From the NCBI GenBank assembly GCA_014874475.1, contig JADBJJ010000026.1, positions 224,020 through 288,019 on the forward strand: a stretch of 64,000 nt of DNA. Reading direction: 5' to 3'. The position numbers were made by a program, and so were the translations under genes. Below the pieces are notes generated by a model. It was not told the DNA's origin. It saw nothing but the letters and a program-made list of their open reading frames with translations, and ran no database searches. Every line of letters begins with the position of its first letter. Positions within the stretch are counted from its first letter, which is position 1. Positions 34,494 to 42,804 of this stretch are shown piece after piece. The stretch comes from Chloroflexota bacterium (GTDB taxonomy: Bacteria > Chloroflexota > Anaerolineae > B4-G1 > DUEL01).

Positions 34494-35003
34494 TCACCCC
34501 TCCTGGTGGGGCCCATCGCCTTCTGGGGTTTCCCCTAGAGGGCCAACGCCCCACCGCTGTAATTCCGCCAGAACGTTCCGGATGAGGTTTTCCACTTGAG
34601 CGGCGACGATCGGCGATAACTCCAGCCCCACCTCCAGGGAAGCGGGCTGAACGCCCCAGAGGACTACCTCGGCGGGAGAGCGACCCAGCAGGCGAGCCGC
34701 TGCCAGCAAGTCGCTCAGACCGGCCTGATGAGGGGAATACTTCAGATTCAGTACGGCGGGAACCTGTTCCCCTTCCAGCCGGGCCACTGTCCCCGGAGGG
34801 GCATCCATCTGCACGGCGTCTACGACCAGCAGTCGGCCCGCGTTCTCCACGTAGGGCAGCAGGTCCAGACTCAGGGTCCCGCCGTCCAGGATTTCCACCT
34901 CCCGCGGAAACCGGTACCGTTCCCGCAGGAGGCGGATCACGTGGACACCCACGCCCTCGTCGCTCAGGAGGATATTCCCCACTCCCAGGACCAGTGTTTT
35001 CAC
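34494..35003 (-). CDS. Hydrogenase maturation endopeptidase (HyaD/HybD family)
   Basis: A 169-residue nickel-dependent protease that trims the C-terminal extension of the large subunit after the [NiFe] centre is assembled. The N terminus T-L-V-L-G-V-G-N and the three nickel-sensing residues of HybD are in register: E16, D62 and H92. The GTG start at 35003 overlaps the large-subunit TGA as GTGA. The substrate's extension after D-P-C-M-A-C-A-V-H is 20 residues, as expected for this protease type. Confidence 0.9.
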   Translation of the reverse strand: MKTLVLGVGNILLSDEGVGVHVIRLLRERYRFPREVEILDGGTLSLDLLPYVENAGRLLVVDAVQMDAPPGTVARLEGEQVPAVLNLKYSPHQAGLSDLLAAARLLGRSPAEVVLWGVQPASLEVGLELSPIVAAQVENLIRNVLAELQRWGVGPLGETPEGDGPHQEG

Positions 35004-36718
35004 AGACAGGTCCCGTCGTTCAAGCGGATTCGGGTCACCTCCCGACCGTGCGCGTCCATAACGTGGACGGCACAGGCCATACACGGATCAAAGGAGTGGA
35101 TGGTGCGCAGAATTTCTATGGGCCGCTCCGGATCGGCGACGGGGGTACCAACCAGCGAGGCCTCATAGGCTCCCGGCCGGCCCTTCGCGTCCCGCGGCGA
35201 CGCGTTCCAAGTGGAGGGAACGACGGGCTGGTAATTAGCGATTTTGCCATCCACGATGCGCACCCAGTGGGACAGGGCTCCGCGTGGAGCCTCGTGCGGT
35301 CCCCATCCCTGGGCTTCCTTTGGCCAGGTCGCCGGGTCCCACTTTTCCCCGTTATGAACAGCGAGGTCCCCCTTGGCCATATTTTCCGCCAGTTCATCCA
35401 CCCAGGCGTTCAGTTGCTCGGCGACGACCAGGGTCTCAATCCCGCGCGCGGCGGTGCGGCCCAGGGTGGAGAAGAGAGCCTCCGGCCCAACTCCCAGCCC
35501 CTTCAGGACCGCGTCCACCACTTCCTTCACCCGCTTGTGGCCGGAGGCATAGGCCACCAGCATCCGGGCCAGTGGCCCCACTTCCATCGGCTTGTCGTCG
35601 TAGCGGGGAGCCTTGAGCCATGAGTACTTCCCATCGGTCTCCAGATACTCGTAGGGCGGTTGGGGGCCGGTATAGTTGGGAATGGTCTCCCCATCCCATG
35701 GGTGCTTGGCGACCGTATCCCCTTCGGAGTACTGGTACCACGAGCGGGCCACATACTCGGCGATCTTTTTGTGGTCCACCGGGTAGAGGGTGTTCAGATC
35801 CCGATTGAGGATGACACCGGAGGGCAGGAAGAAATTTCCGGCCCGGTCGGGGAACTCGCCATAGACCAGGAAGTTGCCCAACCCTTCGCCCAGGTTGGCC
35901 CATTCGTCCTTGTAGAACGAGGCGATGGCCAGGAGGTCCGGGATATAGACCTGCTGGACGAAGGTCAAGGCCTTCGTGAAGAGTTTCTTCAGGAAGGCCA
36001 GTTTATCGGCATTGAGGGCGGTTTCGCTATCGGGGTCCACCGGGATGGACATCCCGCCGACCAGATAGGTCTGAGGATGGGGGTTCTTACCGCCCATAAT
36101 GGCATGGGCCCGGATGACATCCCGCTGCCAGTCCAGGGCTTCCAGGTAGTGGGCCACTGCCATCAGATTGGCCTCAGGCGGCAACCGGTAGGCGGGATGA
36201 CCCCAGTAACCATTGGCGAAAATTCCCAACTGACCGCTGCGGACGAAAGCATCCAGTTTTTCTTTGAGGGAGCGGAAATAGTCGGGGCTGGAGTTCGGCC
36301 AGTCGGAGATGGACTGGGCTAATTGGGCAGTCTTGTTGGGGTCGGCCTTCAGCGCGCTGGTGATGTCCACCCAGTCCAGCGCGTGGAGGTGATAGAAGTG
36401 AATCACATGGTCCTGGACGTACTGAATTCCAGTGATCAGATTCCGAAGGATCCGAGCATTATCCGGGATTTGAATCCCCAGAGCGTCTTCTACGCCTCGC
36501 ACGGAGGCGACGGCATGCACCGTCGTTCAAACCCCTCATATCCGTTGGGCCATCAGCCAGGCTTCCCGGGGGTCGCGGCCTTTCAGGATGATTTCCAGCC
36601 CCCGGAACATCGTGCTGGAGGACCAGGCTTGGGCAACACGGCCGTCTTCAACTTGGACCTCAATCCGCAGATGGCCCTCTATGCGGGTGACGGGATCAAT
36701 AACGATTTTCTGGACCAT
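35000..36718 (-). CDS. [NiFe] hydrogenase large subunit with two in-frame TGA codons (candidate selenocysteines U61, U64)
   Basis: A 572-codon catalytic subunit of a membrane-bound group-1-like hydrogenase. ATG 36718 follows AAGGAGGGATAAG, one base after the small-subunit stop. The N terminus carries [10 protein letters not shown]. The L1 motif, normally R-I-C-G-V-C-T-x-x-H, reads R-I-TGA-G-V-TGA-T-T-V-H: codons 61 (36538-36536) and 64 (36529-36527) are both TGA exactly at the two metal-binding cysteines. The frame is otherwise open to 35000. L2 keeps standard cysteines (D-P-C546-M-A-C549-A-V-H), then a cleavable 20-residue tail. TGA is a normal stop in neighbouring genes (kbl, mltG). Selenocysteine insertion is the best explanation; two point mutations or sequence errors at exactly these positions are the alternative. 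Confidence 0.85.
36481..36538 (-). promoter_or_regulatory. Candidate bacterial SECIS elements following the two TGA codons
   Basis: Hairpin 1: CGACGG/CCGTCG (36525-36520 with 36513-36508), 6-bp stem, loop TGCATG, loop starting 16 bases after the first TGA. Hairpin 2: GAG-g-CGT/ACG-CTC (36498-36481), loop AGAAG, loop starting 35 bases after the second TGA. Both have a G among the first two loop bases and fall in the 16-37-base window described for bacterial SECIS. The hairpin identity is inference; the complementarity is seen directly. Confidence 0.5.
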
Positions 36719-36719
36719 C

Positions 36720-37805
36720 TTATCCCTCCTTCTTCGCAATCTGGCTCACTGCTACCGCGCCCGCCACACCGGCGGCGACGCCAACCGCTGCGCCGATCAC
36801 ACCCGCAGTGATGGGGGACATCTCCTCCACGGGCTCCACTTCGGGATAGGTGGTGGGCGGCGTCAGGTTGTGGATGGGGACGGGCTCATAGGCGTGCATT
36901 TCCCAGAAGTTGGGAGCCGCGCAAGCGATGCAGCCATGGCCGGCGGCCACGGGCCAACTGACCCCCTCGTTCCAGCGGATGGACGGACAGTTCTGGAACG
37001 CCACCGGCCCCTTGCAGCCCATCTTGTAGAGGCACCAACCATTGCGGTGGCCCTCGTCCCCCCAGGCCTCCACAAACTCCCCGGCGTCAAAGTGGCCGCG
37101 CCGTTCGCAGTTATCATGGATGCGGCGACCGTGGGCGAAGAGAGGCCGGCCCAGGTCGTCCAGCGCAGGGAATTCTTTGAAGGTCAGGTAGTGGACCACC
37201 GTAGCAGTCAGGTTATCCACATTCATCGGACAGCCAGGGAGGTTGACAATGGGGACGCCGGAGATGATATCCTTCACCCCTTTGGCGCCGGTGGGATTGG
37301 GAGGGGTCGCTGGCCAGCCGCCGTAGAAGGCGCAGGCCCCCACGGTGATGATGGCCGCCGTGTTGGCTGCCACCTCCTGGAGAATCTCTAAAGAGGAACG
37401 TCCGGCGATGCAGCAGTACACACCGTTGTCGGCAGTGGAAATAGAGCCTTCCACAATGGTGATGTAGCCCCCTTCCTTGATGGTGTCATGGAGAGATTTC
37501 TCGGCGAGGTGGCCGGAGGGAGCCATAATGGTTTCGTGATAGTTTAGAGAGAGGATGTCCAGAACCAGTTCGGCGACGGTGGGGCGGTTGGCCCGCAGGA
37601 GGGATTCCGTGCATCCGGCGCAGTCCTGGAACTCCAGCCAGACGACCGGAGGCCGCCGGACGCTCTCCAGCGCGCGGGCAATTTTGGCCGCCCGGTCCAC
37701 TGGGAGAGCCAGGACGCCAGCCATAATAGTGCAGAACTTCAGGAACTCACGACGGGTAACACCTCTAATCGCCAGTTCTTCAGCGAGGGTCAGAGAGCGA
37801 TCCAT
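36720..37805 (-). CDS. [NiFe] hydrogenase small subunit (HybO/HyaA-like)
   Basis: A 361-residue iron-sulfur subunit exported with the large subunit. The Tat signal T-R-R-E-F-L-K-F-C is near residue 17. The cluster ligands are seen in order: D-C-A-G-C-T-E-S (proximal), [13 protein letters not shown], the distal H-x-x-C...C-E-R-R-G-H-F, K-M-G-C-K-G-P, the medial N-C-P...W and [11 protein letters not shown]-terminal membrane span (about 333-353) anchors the complex. GGAGGT precedes the ATG. No extra proximal-cluster cysteines typical of O2-tolerant 4Fe-3S types are obvious beyond the standard set. Confidence 0.93.
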   Translation of the reverse strand: MDRSLTLAEELAIRGVTRREFLKFCTIMAGVLALPVDRAAKIARALESVRRPPVVWLEFQDCAGCTESLLRANRPTVAELVLDILSLNYHETIMAPSGHLAEKSLHDTIKEGGYITIVEGSISTADNGVYCCIAGRSSLEILQEVAANTAAIITVGACAFYGGWPATPPNPTGAKGVKDIISGVPIVNLPGCPMNVDNLTATVVHYLTFKEFPALDDLGRPLFAHGRRIHDNCERRGHFDAGEFVEAWGDEGHRNGWCLYKMGCKGPVAFQNCPSIRWNEGVSWPVAAGHGCIACAAPNFWEMHAYEPVPIHNLTPPTTYPEVEPVEEMSPITAGVIGAAVGVAAGVAGAVAVSQIAKKEG

Positions 37806-37851
37806 AAAGACACCTCCAGATCACAGGATTGGAACCGGGAGACCAGGGCAA

Positions 37852-38163
37852 TCAGGCAGATGTTCCGATAAGCACCTCCTGACGGGGATTCTGTACGGTG
37901 TACTGCGCACCGCGTTCCATTTTTCCTGGGGACCAGCACGGGAGTGTCCAGACCGAGCCGGACCTGGATTTCTGCCTCCGGCAGTGAGATGGGGAGGAGG
38001 CAATTTTTACGGGGGTCTGAGCGGAAAGAGAGGCCAGATACAGCGCGACCATCCCATGCAGTTCCGGCCAGGTGGCTGCCCAGCAGATCAACTCCGTCGC
38101 CAAGACGCACGCGTCGGCTGGAATCCAAATAGTAGAGTAATTACATGCAGAATAAGAGGACAT
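37852..38163 (-). CDS. Small unknown protein at the head of the hydrogenase transcript
   Basis: A 103-codon frame starting at ATG 38163, about 20 bases after the consensus promoter and behind AGAGAGG; it ends 46 bases before the small-subunit gene. Codon third positions are mostly G/C, as in real genes here. The text is Cys- and Trp-rich in its first third (several Cys within residues 1-30). It matches no family I know. An overlapping frame (37790-38128, TTG start) is the rival reading, and the stretch may instead be an untranslated leader. Confidence 0.35.
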   Translation of the reverse strand: MSSYSACNYSTIWIPADACVLATELICWAATWPELHGMVALYLASLSAQTPVKIASSPSHCRRQKSRSGSVWTLPCWSPGKMERGAQYTVQNPRQEVLIGTSA

Positions 38164-38185
38164 CCTCTCTTCCCTGGCAATGCCA

Positions 38186-38213
38186 ATTATAGCCCGTTTG
38201 AGCCCTCTGTCAA
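38186..38213 (-). promoter_or_regulatory. Consensus promoter of the hydrogenase operon
   Basis: Minus-strand TTGACA (38213-38208) and TATAAT (38191-38186) separated by 16 bases. It would drive the small frame, the hydrogenase structural genes, the protease, the ferredoxin and cytochrome b. Confidence 0.85.
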
Positions 38214-38230
38214 GTCGGCATCCCTTGTCC

Positions 38231-38255
38231 AATAACTGACCGGCAGTCAGTTATT
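38231..38255. promoter_or_regulatory. Palindromic operator candidate upstream of the hydrogenase promoter
   Basis: AATAACTGAC (38231-38240) and GTCAGTTATT (38246-38255) are exact complements with a 5-base centre, 18 bases upstream of the -35. The position suits an activator or repressor site. Confidence 0.6.
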
Positions 38256-38707
38256 AGACCACCACTATGATAGGCACTTTCGGACAATTGTCTATAGCAC
38301 AAAAGGACTAATTTTTGGGGAGATTTGGCCTTTTGGGACTATTGATAGTTTCCCCATAGAGGGTTGCTGAATATTCACCGCCGTGCAAGAAGGCCGAGTT
38401 CCGTTTCCCGGATAAGGGTGGGTGTGCCATCCAGCATACTCTCCTGCTCTCGGCAGTGCCTTACGCATCGGCGGCTCCACGAAGCCAAATGTCCGTTGGC
38501 TCCAGACGTTCACGGTGACGTTGGTGTTGGGAGCGTCGTCCGGCTGGATGGGGGCGTTCGCCACCGTGAGGGGGAGCAAGTAGACGATCTGGGCCCGGCG
38601 GGGGGTCCCGCGTTCAAAGAGGGGAGCGCCGGGCCGCCGATGAGGGATTCTGTGAGCAATCGGGCGATGGCGCCCGGGGTGTGCCGGGGTCGGTCGGCGA
38701 TGATGCC
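38256..38707. other. Gene-poor stretch with possible decayed coding remnant
   Basis: No convincing intact gene. A minus-strand frame at 38292-38579 (95 codons) contains coding-like text around N-V-T-V-N-V-W-S-Q-R-T-F-G-F-V but lacks a ribosome site and runs into AT-rich sequence. Open text in a different frame lies upstream, which may indicate a broken gene. The AT-rich part near 38280-38350 is the far upstream region of the hydrogenase promoter. Confidence 0.35.
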
Positions 38708-39163
38708 TTATGGACAGCCGGCGGGGCAGGAAGGTTCCGGGGGGGCGGAGGGCAGGTCGGCGGCGCTGAAACTCTCCGGCAGCAACTGGCGCAGGGTGGT
38801 CTGCCGGTGGCGGCCTGCCGCGTCGCCAATAAGGATGATCAGGTCTTCGGCGAACTCCCGCAGGGTCTGGCGGCAGGAGCCGCAGGGTGTCCCGCCGTTC
38901 TCCGTCACCACCGCCAGCGCGATGAACTCCCGCTCCCCTTCGGATACCGCTTTCACCACCGCCGTCCGCTCGGCGCAGGTGCTGAGCGGGTAGACGGCGT
39001 TCTCCACGTTGCAGCCGGTATAGATGCGCCCGGAGCGGCCCAGCAGTGCCGCGCCGACGCGGTAGTGGGAATACGGCGCGTAGGCCCGATCCTGGGCCTC
39101 CCGGGCATGCTCCAGTAAAACCTGAGGGTCAAAATCTACTATTGTAGGTTGATTCCTGTTCAT
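38708..39163 (-). CDS. cdd: Cytidine deaminase
   Basis: A 151-residue homotetrameric zinc enzyme of pyrimidine salvage. Zinc ligands and the catalytic glutamate lie in T-C-A-E-R-T-A and P-C-G-S-C-R-Q; the substrate motif Y-S-H-Y-R-V-G-A-A-L and G-C-N-V-E-N-A are also present. The C-terminal ~20 residues (Pro/Ser-rich) extend beyond the usual end. The ATG overlaps the stop of the CBS-domain protein as ATGA, so it is the distal gene of the glmU operon. Confidence 0.95.
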   Translation of the reverse strand: MNRNQPTIVDFDPQVLLEHAREAQDRAYAPYSHYRVGAALLGRSGRIYTGCNVENAVYPLSTCAERTAVVKAVSEGEREFIALAVVTENGGTPCGSCRQTLREFAEDLIILIGDAAGRHRQTTLRQLLPESFSAADLPSAPPEPSCPAGCP

Positions 39164-40458
39164 TCCATCCTCCGCGTCATCCGCACTTTGCGGATACGCC
39201 GACCGGAGACAGTCACTACTTCTAATTGCCAGTCCCCAATCTGGAGACCATCTCCGGGGACGGGGACCCGTCCTAGTGCGTCGTAGATGAAGCCGCCCAG
39301 TGTGTCAGCGGCTTCGGTGGGCAAGTCGGCCTCCAACAGTTCGTTGACGTCGTCCAGATTTATCCGCGCGTCCAGAATGTATTCTCCCTCGCCGACCTGC
39401 TCAAAAGAGGGCTCCTCTGTATCGTACTCGTCCTGAATCTCCCCGACGATCTCCTCCAGGATGTCCTCCACGGTGACCAGTCCCGCCGTCCCGCCGTACT
39501 CGTCCACCACAATTGCCATATGGATGCGCTGCTGCTGCATCTCCCGCAACAGGTCGTCTGCCTTCTTCGTCTCTGGCACAAAGTAGGCCGGACGGAGGAT
39601 CTCCCGCAGCGGCGGTCGGGGATCGTCCTTCTGCAGGTGGAGCAGCAGGTCCTTGGCGTACACCAGTCCCACGATCTCGTCCACGGTCCCTTCGTAGACG
39701 GGGATACGGGAATGGCCGGTCTCCGCGATGACCCGAACCACCTCCTCCGGCGGTGTCTGGACGTCCACGGCAACGATGTCTATGCGGGGGACCATAACTT
39801 CCCGTGCCATGGTCTCGCCCAGTTCAAAGATGGAGTAGATCATCTCTTTTTCTTTTTCCTCAATGACGCCCTCCTCTTCTCCGGCGTCCACCAGGGTGCG
39901 GATTTCCTCCTCGGTCACCAGGGTGGTGCCGCTGAGAGGGATGCCGCCGAAGGGACCGGCCAGGCGGTTGCTCACCCAGACCAGCAGGCGGACGGGGGGC
40001 CAGAGAAGGGCCTCCAGAACTCGGAGCCATCCGGCGGAGCGGATGGCCCATTCCTCCGGGCGGGCGGAGGCGATGCCCTCCGGCACCAGTCGGCCTGCGA
40101 CCAGGATGAGGGCTGAGAGGCTGCCAATGACAACGAGCAGGGCGAGGCCGTCCGCCCAGGGGTAGGGGATGCCTCCAGCGGTCAGTGCCCGGGCCAGCGG
40201 AGCGACCAGGGTGAGGGCCGCCAGGGCCGCCGCCAGCGCGGCCAGGAGTGCCTTGCCCATGTAGAGGGTGCCCAGCATACGGCTGGAATCTTCCGTCAGA
40301 CGGAGGGCCAGCGCGGCGCGCGGAACGTCCTCATCGGCCATCTGGCGAAGTCGCCAGCGCCCGGCGCTGGCGAACGCGGCCCGTATACCTGCCAGCAGGC
40401 CGTGCAGAAAGACCAGCAGAAGGGTGCCGGCCAGGCCGGCCCCGGTTTTACCGTCCAT
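39160..40458 (-). CDS. CNNM/CorC-family membrane protein with CBS pair
   Basis: A 432-residue hemolysin C/CorC-like protein. N-terminal membrane region with three to four hydrophobic segments (about 5-160), a tandem CBS domain (about 210-330; [10 protein letters not shown] and [16 protein letters not shown]), and a C-terminal CorC_HlyC domain (about 350-430). Family members affect Mg2+/Co2+ efflux. The ATG at 40458 has no clear ribosome site, so the start is uncertain. It lies between glmU and cdd. Confidence 0.88.
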   Translation of the reverse strand: MDGKTGAGLAGTLLLVFLHGLLAGIRAAFASAGRWRLRQMADEDVPRAALALRLTEDSSRMLGTLYMGKALLAALAAALAALTLVAPLARALTAGGIPYPWADGLALLVVIGSLSALILVAGRLVPEGIASARPEEWAIRSAGWLRVLEALLWPPVRLLVWVSNRLAGPFGGIPLSGTTLVTEEEIRTLVDAGEEEGVIEEKEKEMIYSIFELGETMAREVMVPRIDIVAVDVQTPPEEVVRVIAETGHSRIPVYEGTVDEIVGLVYAKDLLLHLQKDDPRPPLREILRPAYFVPETKKADDLLREMQQQRIHMAIVVDEYGGTAGLVTVEDILEEIVGEIQDEYDTEEPSFEQVGEGEYILDARINLDDVNELLEADLPTEAADTLGGFIYDALGRVPVPGDGLQIGDWQLEVVTVSGRRIRKVRMTRRME

Positions 40459-40509
40459 ATAAAACAGAATGCAAATAAACGCCGGTGAACGTGAATAAAT
40501 GAAAATACA

Positions 40510-41880
40510 TCAAGCGCTCGTGTCCTTCGTGTCCTCGGTGTCCTTCGCGGTTTTACGCTCCCGCGCCGGGACCCCATAGGCCACTGTGTCGTCGGGGATG
40601 TTGTGGGTCACCACGGAGCCGGCCCCGATGACGGCCCGACGGCCTACCCGTACCGGCGCCACCAGCATGGTGCCGGAGCCGATGAATGCCTCCTCGCCGA
40701 TCTCCGTCCGGTGCTTCCGGCGACCGTCAAAATTACAGGTGACGGTGCCGGCGCCGATGTTAGCCCCGGCTCCGACCTCGGCGTCTCCCACGTAACTGAA
40801 GTGGCCCATCTTGACTCCCGGGCCCAGGTAGGCGTTTTTGACCTCGCCGAAGTTTCCCACGTGCGCCCCCGGTCCCAGGTGGGCGCCCGGCCGGAGATGG
40901 CTGAAGGGGCCGACGTCGCTCCCCTCCTCCATCACCGCTCCCTTCACTACCGACGCCACCACCCGGCAGCGGTCACCGATGAGGCTATCTTCTATCAGAG
41001 TGTTGGGACCGAGATGGCATCCCTGGCCGACCGCCGTCTGCCCGCGCAGGATGGTGTTGGGCCAGATGACCGTATCCGGGCCAATGGTCACCGTCGGCTC
41101 AAGGTAGGTGGTCTGGGGGTCTATCATAGTCACCCCGGCTTCCATCCAGCGATGGTTGATACGGCGGCGCAGGAGGGCTTCCGCCTCGGCCAGATGGACG
41201 CGGGTGTTGATGCCCAGCGCCTCGGTGGGGTCATCGGCGGTCACGGCAATCACCCGCTGGCCCTCCCCGGCGGCCATCTCCACCAGGTCGGTCAGGTAGT
41301 ATTCCCCTTTGCGGCTCAGAGGGAGGTCCGGAAGATGGGCCCAGAGCCAGGTCGCGTCGCAGGCGTACACCCCGGCGTTCAGTTCCCGGATGGCCCGCTC
41401 CGCGTCCGTGGCGTCGGCATCCTCCACGATGCGCGCTACGCCCCCGTCGTCCCGGCGCACCACCCGCCCGAAGCCCCGGGGGTCCTCTGCAACTACCGTC
41501 AGAATGGCAAGGATGGCCCGGGCCGAACGGCGCGCGTCCACCACCCGGCGAAGGGTCTCTCCGGTCAGGAGGGGCATATCGGCATAAAGGATGAGCACTT
41601 CATCCACCCGTCCCTCCAGCACCGGGCGGGCCTGCAGGACGGCGTGCCCGGTGCCCCGTTGCTCCCGTTGTTCCACGTAGGTAACGGCCTCTCCCACGGC
41701 CCGGCGCACCTCTTCCGCCCCGTGTCCCACGACCAGCACCGGGGGGAGGTCGGAGAGGCCACTCACCGCATCCAGGGCGTAGAAGACCATCGGGCGCCCG
41801 CAGAGGGGATGGAGGACTTTGGGGACCTCTGACCGCATCCGCGTCCCCTGCCCAGCGGCCAGAATGACGATTCCCAGCAT
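40510..41880 (-). CDS. glmU: Bifunctional GlmU (glucosamine-1-phosphate acetyltransferase / UDP-GlcNAc pyrophosphorylase)
   Basis: A 456-residue bifunctional enzyme making UDP-GlcNAc for peptidoglycan and polysaccharides. The N-terminal pyrophosphorylase has L-A-A-G-Q-G-T-R-M and P-K-V-L-H-P-L near residues 6-25. The C-terminal left-handed beta-helix has hexapeptide repeats and the acetyltransferase region R-P-G-A-H-L-G and N-F-G-E-V-K-N. ATG 41880 follows GGAG. The last ten or so codons (K-D-T-E-D-T-K-D-T) are encoded by a copy of the dispersed CACAAAGGACAC-type repeat, so the repeat has replaced the native 3' end. Confidence 0.95.
   Translation of the reverse strand: MLGIVILAAGQGTRMRSEVPKVLHPLCGRPMVFYALDAVSGLSDLPPVLVVGHGAEEVRRAVGEAVTYVEQREQRGTGHAVLQARPVLEGRVDEVLILYADMPLLTGETLRRVVDARRSARAILAILTVVAEDPRGFGRVVRRDDGGVARIVEDADATDAERAIRELNAGVYACDATWLWAHLPDLPLSRKGEYYLTDLVEMAAGEGQRVIAVTADDPTEALGINTRVHLAEAEALLRRRINHRWMEAGVTMIDPQTTYLEPTVTIGPDTVIWPNTILRGQTAVGQGCHLGPNTLIEDSLIGDRCRVVASVVKGAVMEEGSDVGPFSHLRPGAHLGPGAHVGNFGEVKNAYLGPGVKMGHFSYVGDAEVGAGANIGAGTVTCNFDGRRKHRTEIGEEAFIGSGTMLVAPVRVGRRAVIGAGSVVTHNIPDDTVAYGVPARERKTAKDTEDTKDTSA
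40518..40555. repeat. Dispersed repeat, copy g, inside the glmU 3' end
   Basis: CCGCGAAGGACACCGAGGAC-type text read on the minus strand, giving the K-D-T-E-D-T-K-D-T tail of GlmU. Confidence 0.65.
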
Positions 41881-41909
41881 ATTTCTCTGCTCCGGAACTC
41901 CGACTATAG

Positions 41910-41936
41910 TGCCAGGCACGGATGGAGCGCCTGGCA
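41910..41936. repeat. GCCAGGC palindrome in the glmU leader
   Basis: TGCCAGGC (41910-41917) and GCCTGGCA (41929-41936) are exact complements; a member of the GGCCAGGCACTT family. Confidence 0.6.
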
Positions 41937-41943
41937 TCTATAG

Positions 41944-41971
41944 ATTATACCCGCAAATGGGGATTTGACCA
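41944..41971 (-). promoter_or_regulatory. Promoter of the glmU operon
   Basis: Minus-strand TGGTCA and TATAAT with a 16-base spacer, about 60 bases upstream of glmU. Confidence 0.6.
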
Positions 41972-42001
41972 GCATCCCGGATTCTTGCCAGGGGGATTGA
42001 T

Positions 42002-42029
42002 TTGGCACTCCGCCCAACCGGTGTATAAT
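42002..42029 (+). promoter_or_regulatory. Promoter of the 42232 gene
   Basis: TTGGCA and TATAAT with a 16-base spacer, divergent from the glmU promoter. Confidence 0.75.
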
Positions 42030-42035
42030 TTCCAA

Positions 42036-42231
42036 GTGCGGCCACCTGACTTCCCCCCATAGGGGGTCATCCAAAGATAACAAAGAGAGCCTCATATCGT
42101 GCCCCGAACGGGATGGGAAAATCCTTTCCCCTGGTCAACTCGCCGCGCGTGGGCGAATGGGGCTTCGCCGGACCGGAGGAGGGCCGGAGAAAGGATGAGC
42201 GTTTGCGTTCATCCGCATCCTGAGGAGGGTT
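42036..42231 (+). promoter_or_regulatory. Structured 5' leader
   Basis: About 196 bases between the promoter and the start codon, rich in local hairpins: CCCCC-ATA-GGGGG at its start, GGCGAA/TTCGCC in the middle, and GGATGAGCG-TTTG-CGTTCATCC just before the ribosome site GAGGAGGG. The last stem could gate ribosome access. It matches no riboswitch class I can recall. Confidence 0.45.
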
Positions 42232-42738
42232 ATGGACAAACCAACCGAGCAGAGGGTGATAGAGATTCTGGAAACTGATCCCGAATTCTACGTTCCCGTT
42301 AAGAAACTCTGGCTGATGCTTCAGGCAGAGGGGCTGGCGCTGGACCTGGAACTGGAGGAATTCCAGGCTCAACTGGAAGCGGACGATCGCTTTGAGATAG
42401 AGGAGTTTGACGACTCCCTGCCGGGTGAACCTGAAGAGGTCGCCGAAATAGAGCGGAGCCTGGAGTCACTGGGATTCTTTGGTGGCCCCCGGGTGAAATG
42501 GACCCGCCGCGAGATGACCGCCAATGATATCCTCGCTGGTCTCCTGCAGAGCCTGGAGCGGATGAACGAGGCGCTGCGCGGCGCCTGGGAGACCCGCCCC
42601 GAAGGGGACTGGGAGGCTGAAGGGGAATTGCTGGACGCACTGGCCCTGGGCCAGGAGATGGAGCAGGAGATTCGCCAGATTATAGAGGAGCAACGCTGGG
42701 AGAATGAGGCGCCGGATACCCGGGAGGAAAGTGGGTAA
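42232..42738 (+). CDS. Acidic hypothetical protein with possible winged-helix N terminus
   Basis: A 168-residue strongly acidic protein. The N-terminal 60 residues (V-I-E-I-L-E-T-D-P-E-F-Y-V-P-V-K-K-L-W) look like a small helical, possibly winged-helix domain; the C-terminal half is Glu-rich and helical and may form a coiled coil. GAGGAGGG precedes the ATG. The acidic tail and small DNA-binding-like head recall the delta subunit of RNA polymerase in outline only; I cannot show homology. Its promoter and long leader suggest it is individually regulated. Confidence 0.7.
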   Translation: MDKPTEQRVIEILETDPEFYVPVKKLWLMLQAEGLALDLELEEFQAQLEADDRFEIEEFDDSLPGEPEEVAEIERSLESLGFFGGPRVKWTRREMTANDILAGLLQSLERMNEALRGAWETRPEGDWEAEGELLDALALGQEMEQEIRQIIEEQRWENEAPDTREESG

Positions 42739-42742
42739 AACG

Positions 42743-42765
42743 CGCCGGGCACTTCAGAAGGGCCT
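42743..42765. repeat. GCCGGGCACTT element, degenerate copy
   Basis: GCGCCGGGCACTTCAGAAGG-type text after the 42232 gene; one arm of the palindrome family is decayed. Confidence 0.35.
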
Positions 42766-42804
42766 GATACGTTCTCTTTTTCACCTGACCCTTCGGGAGG
42801 TATC

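Noticed and set aside
36527..36538. Reassigned genetic code (TGA as Trp or Gly)
   Set aside because: TGA ends many other genes in this window (for example kbl and mltG), and Trp or Gly at the L1 ligand positions would not bind the metal.
36536..36739. Reading the hydrogenase large subunit as two separate genes or a pseudogene
   Set aside because: The 67-codon and 506-codon pieces are in the same frame and join as one canonical large subunit; the only interruptions are TGA at the two L1 cysteines, and all downstream motifs and the maturation protease are intact.
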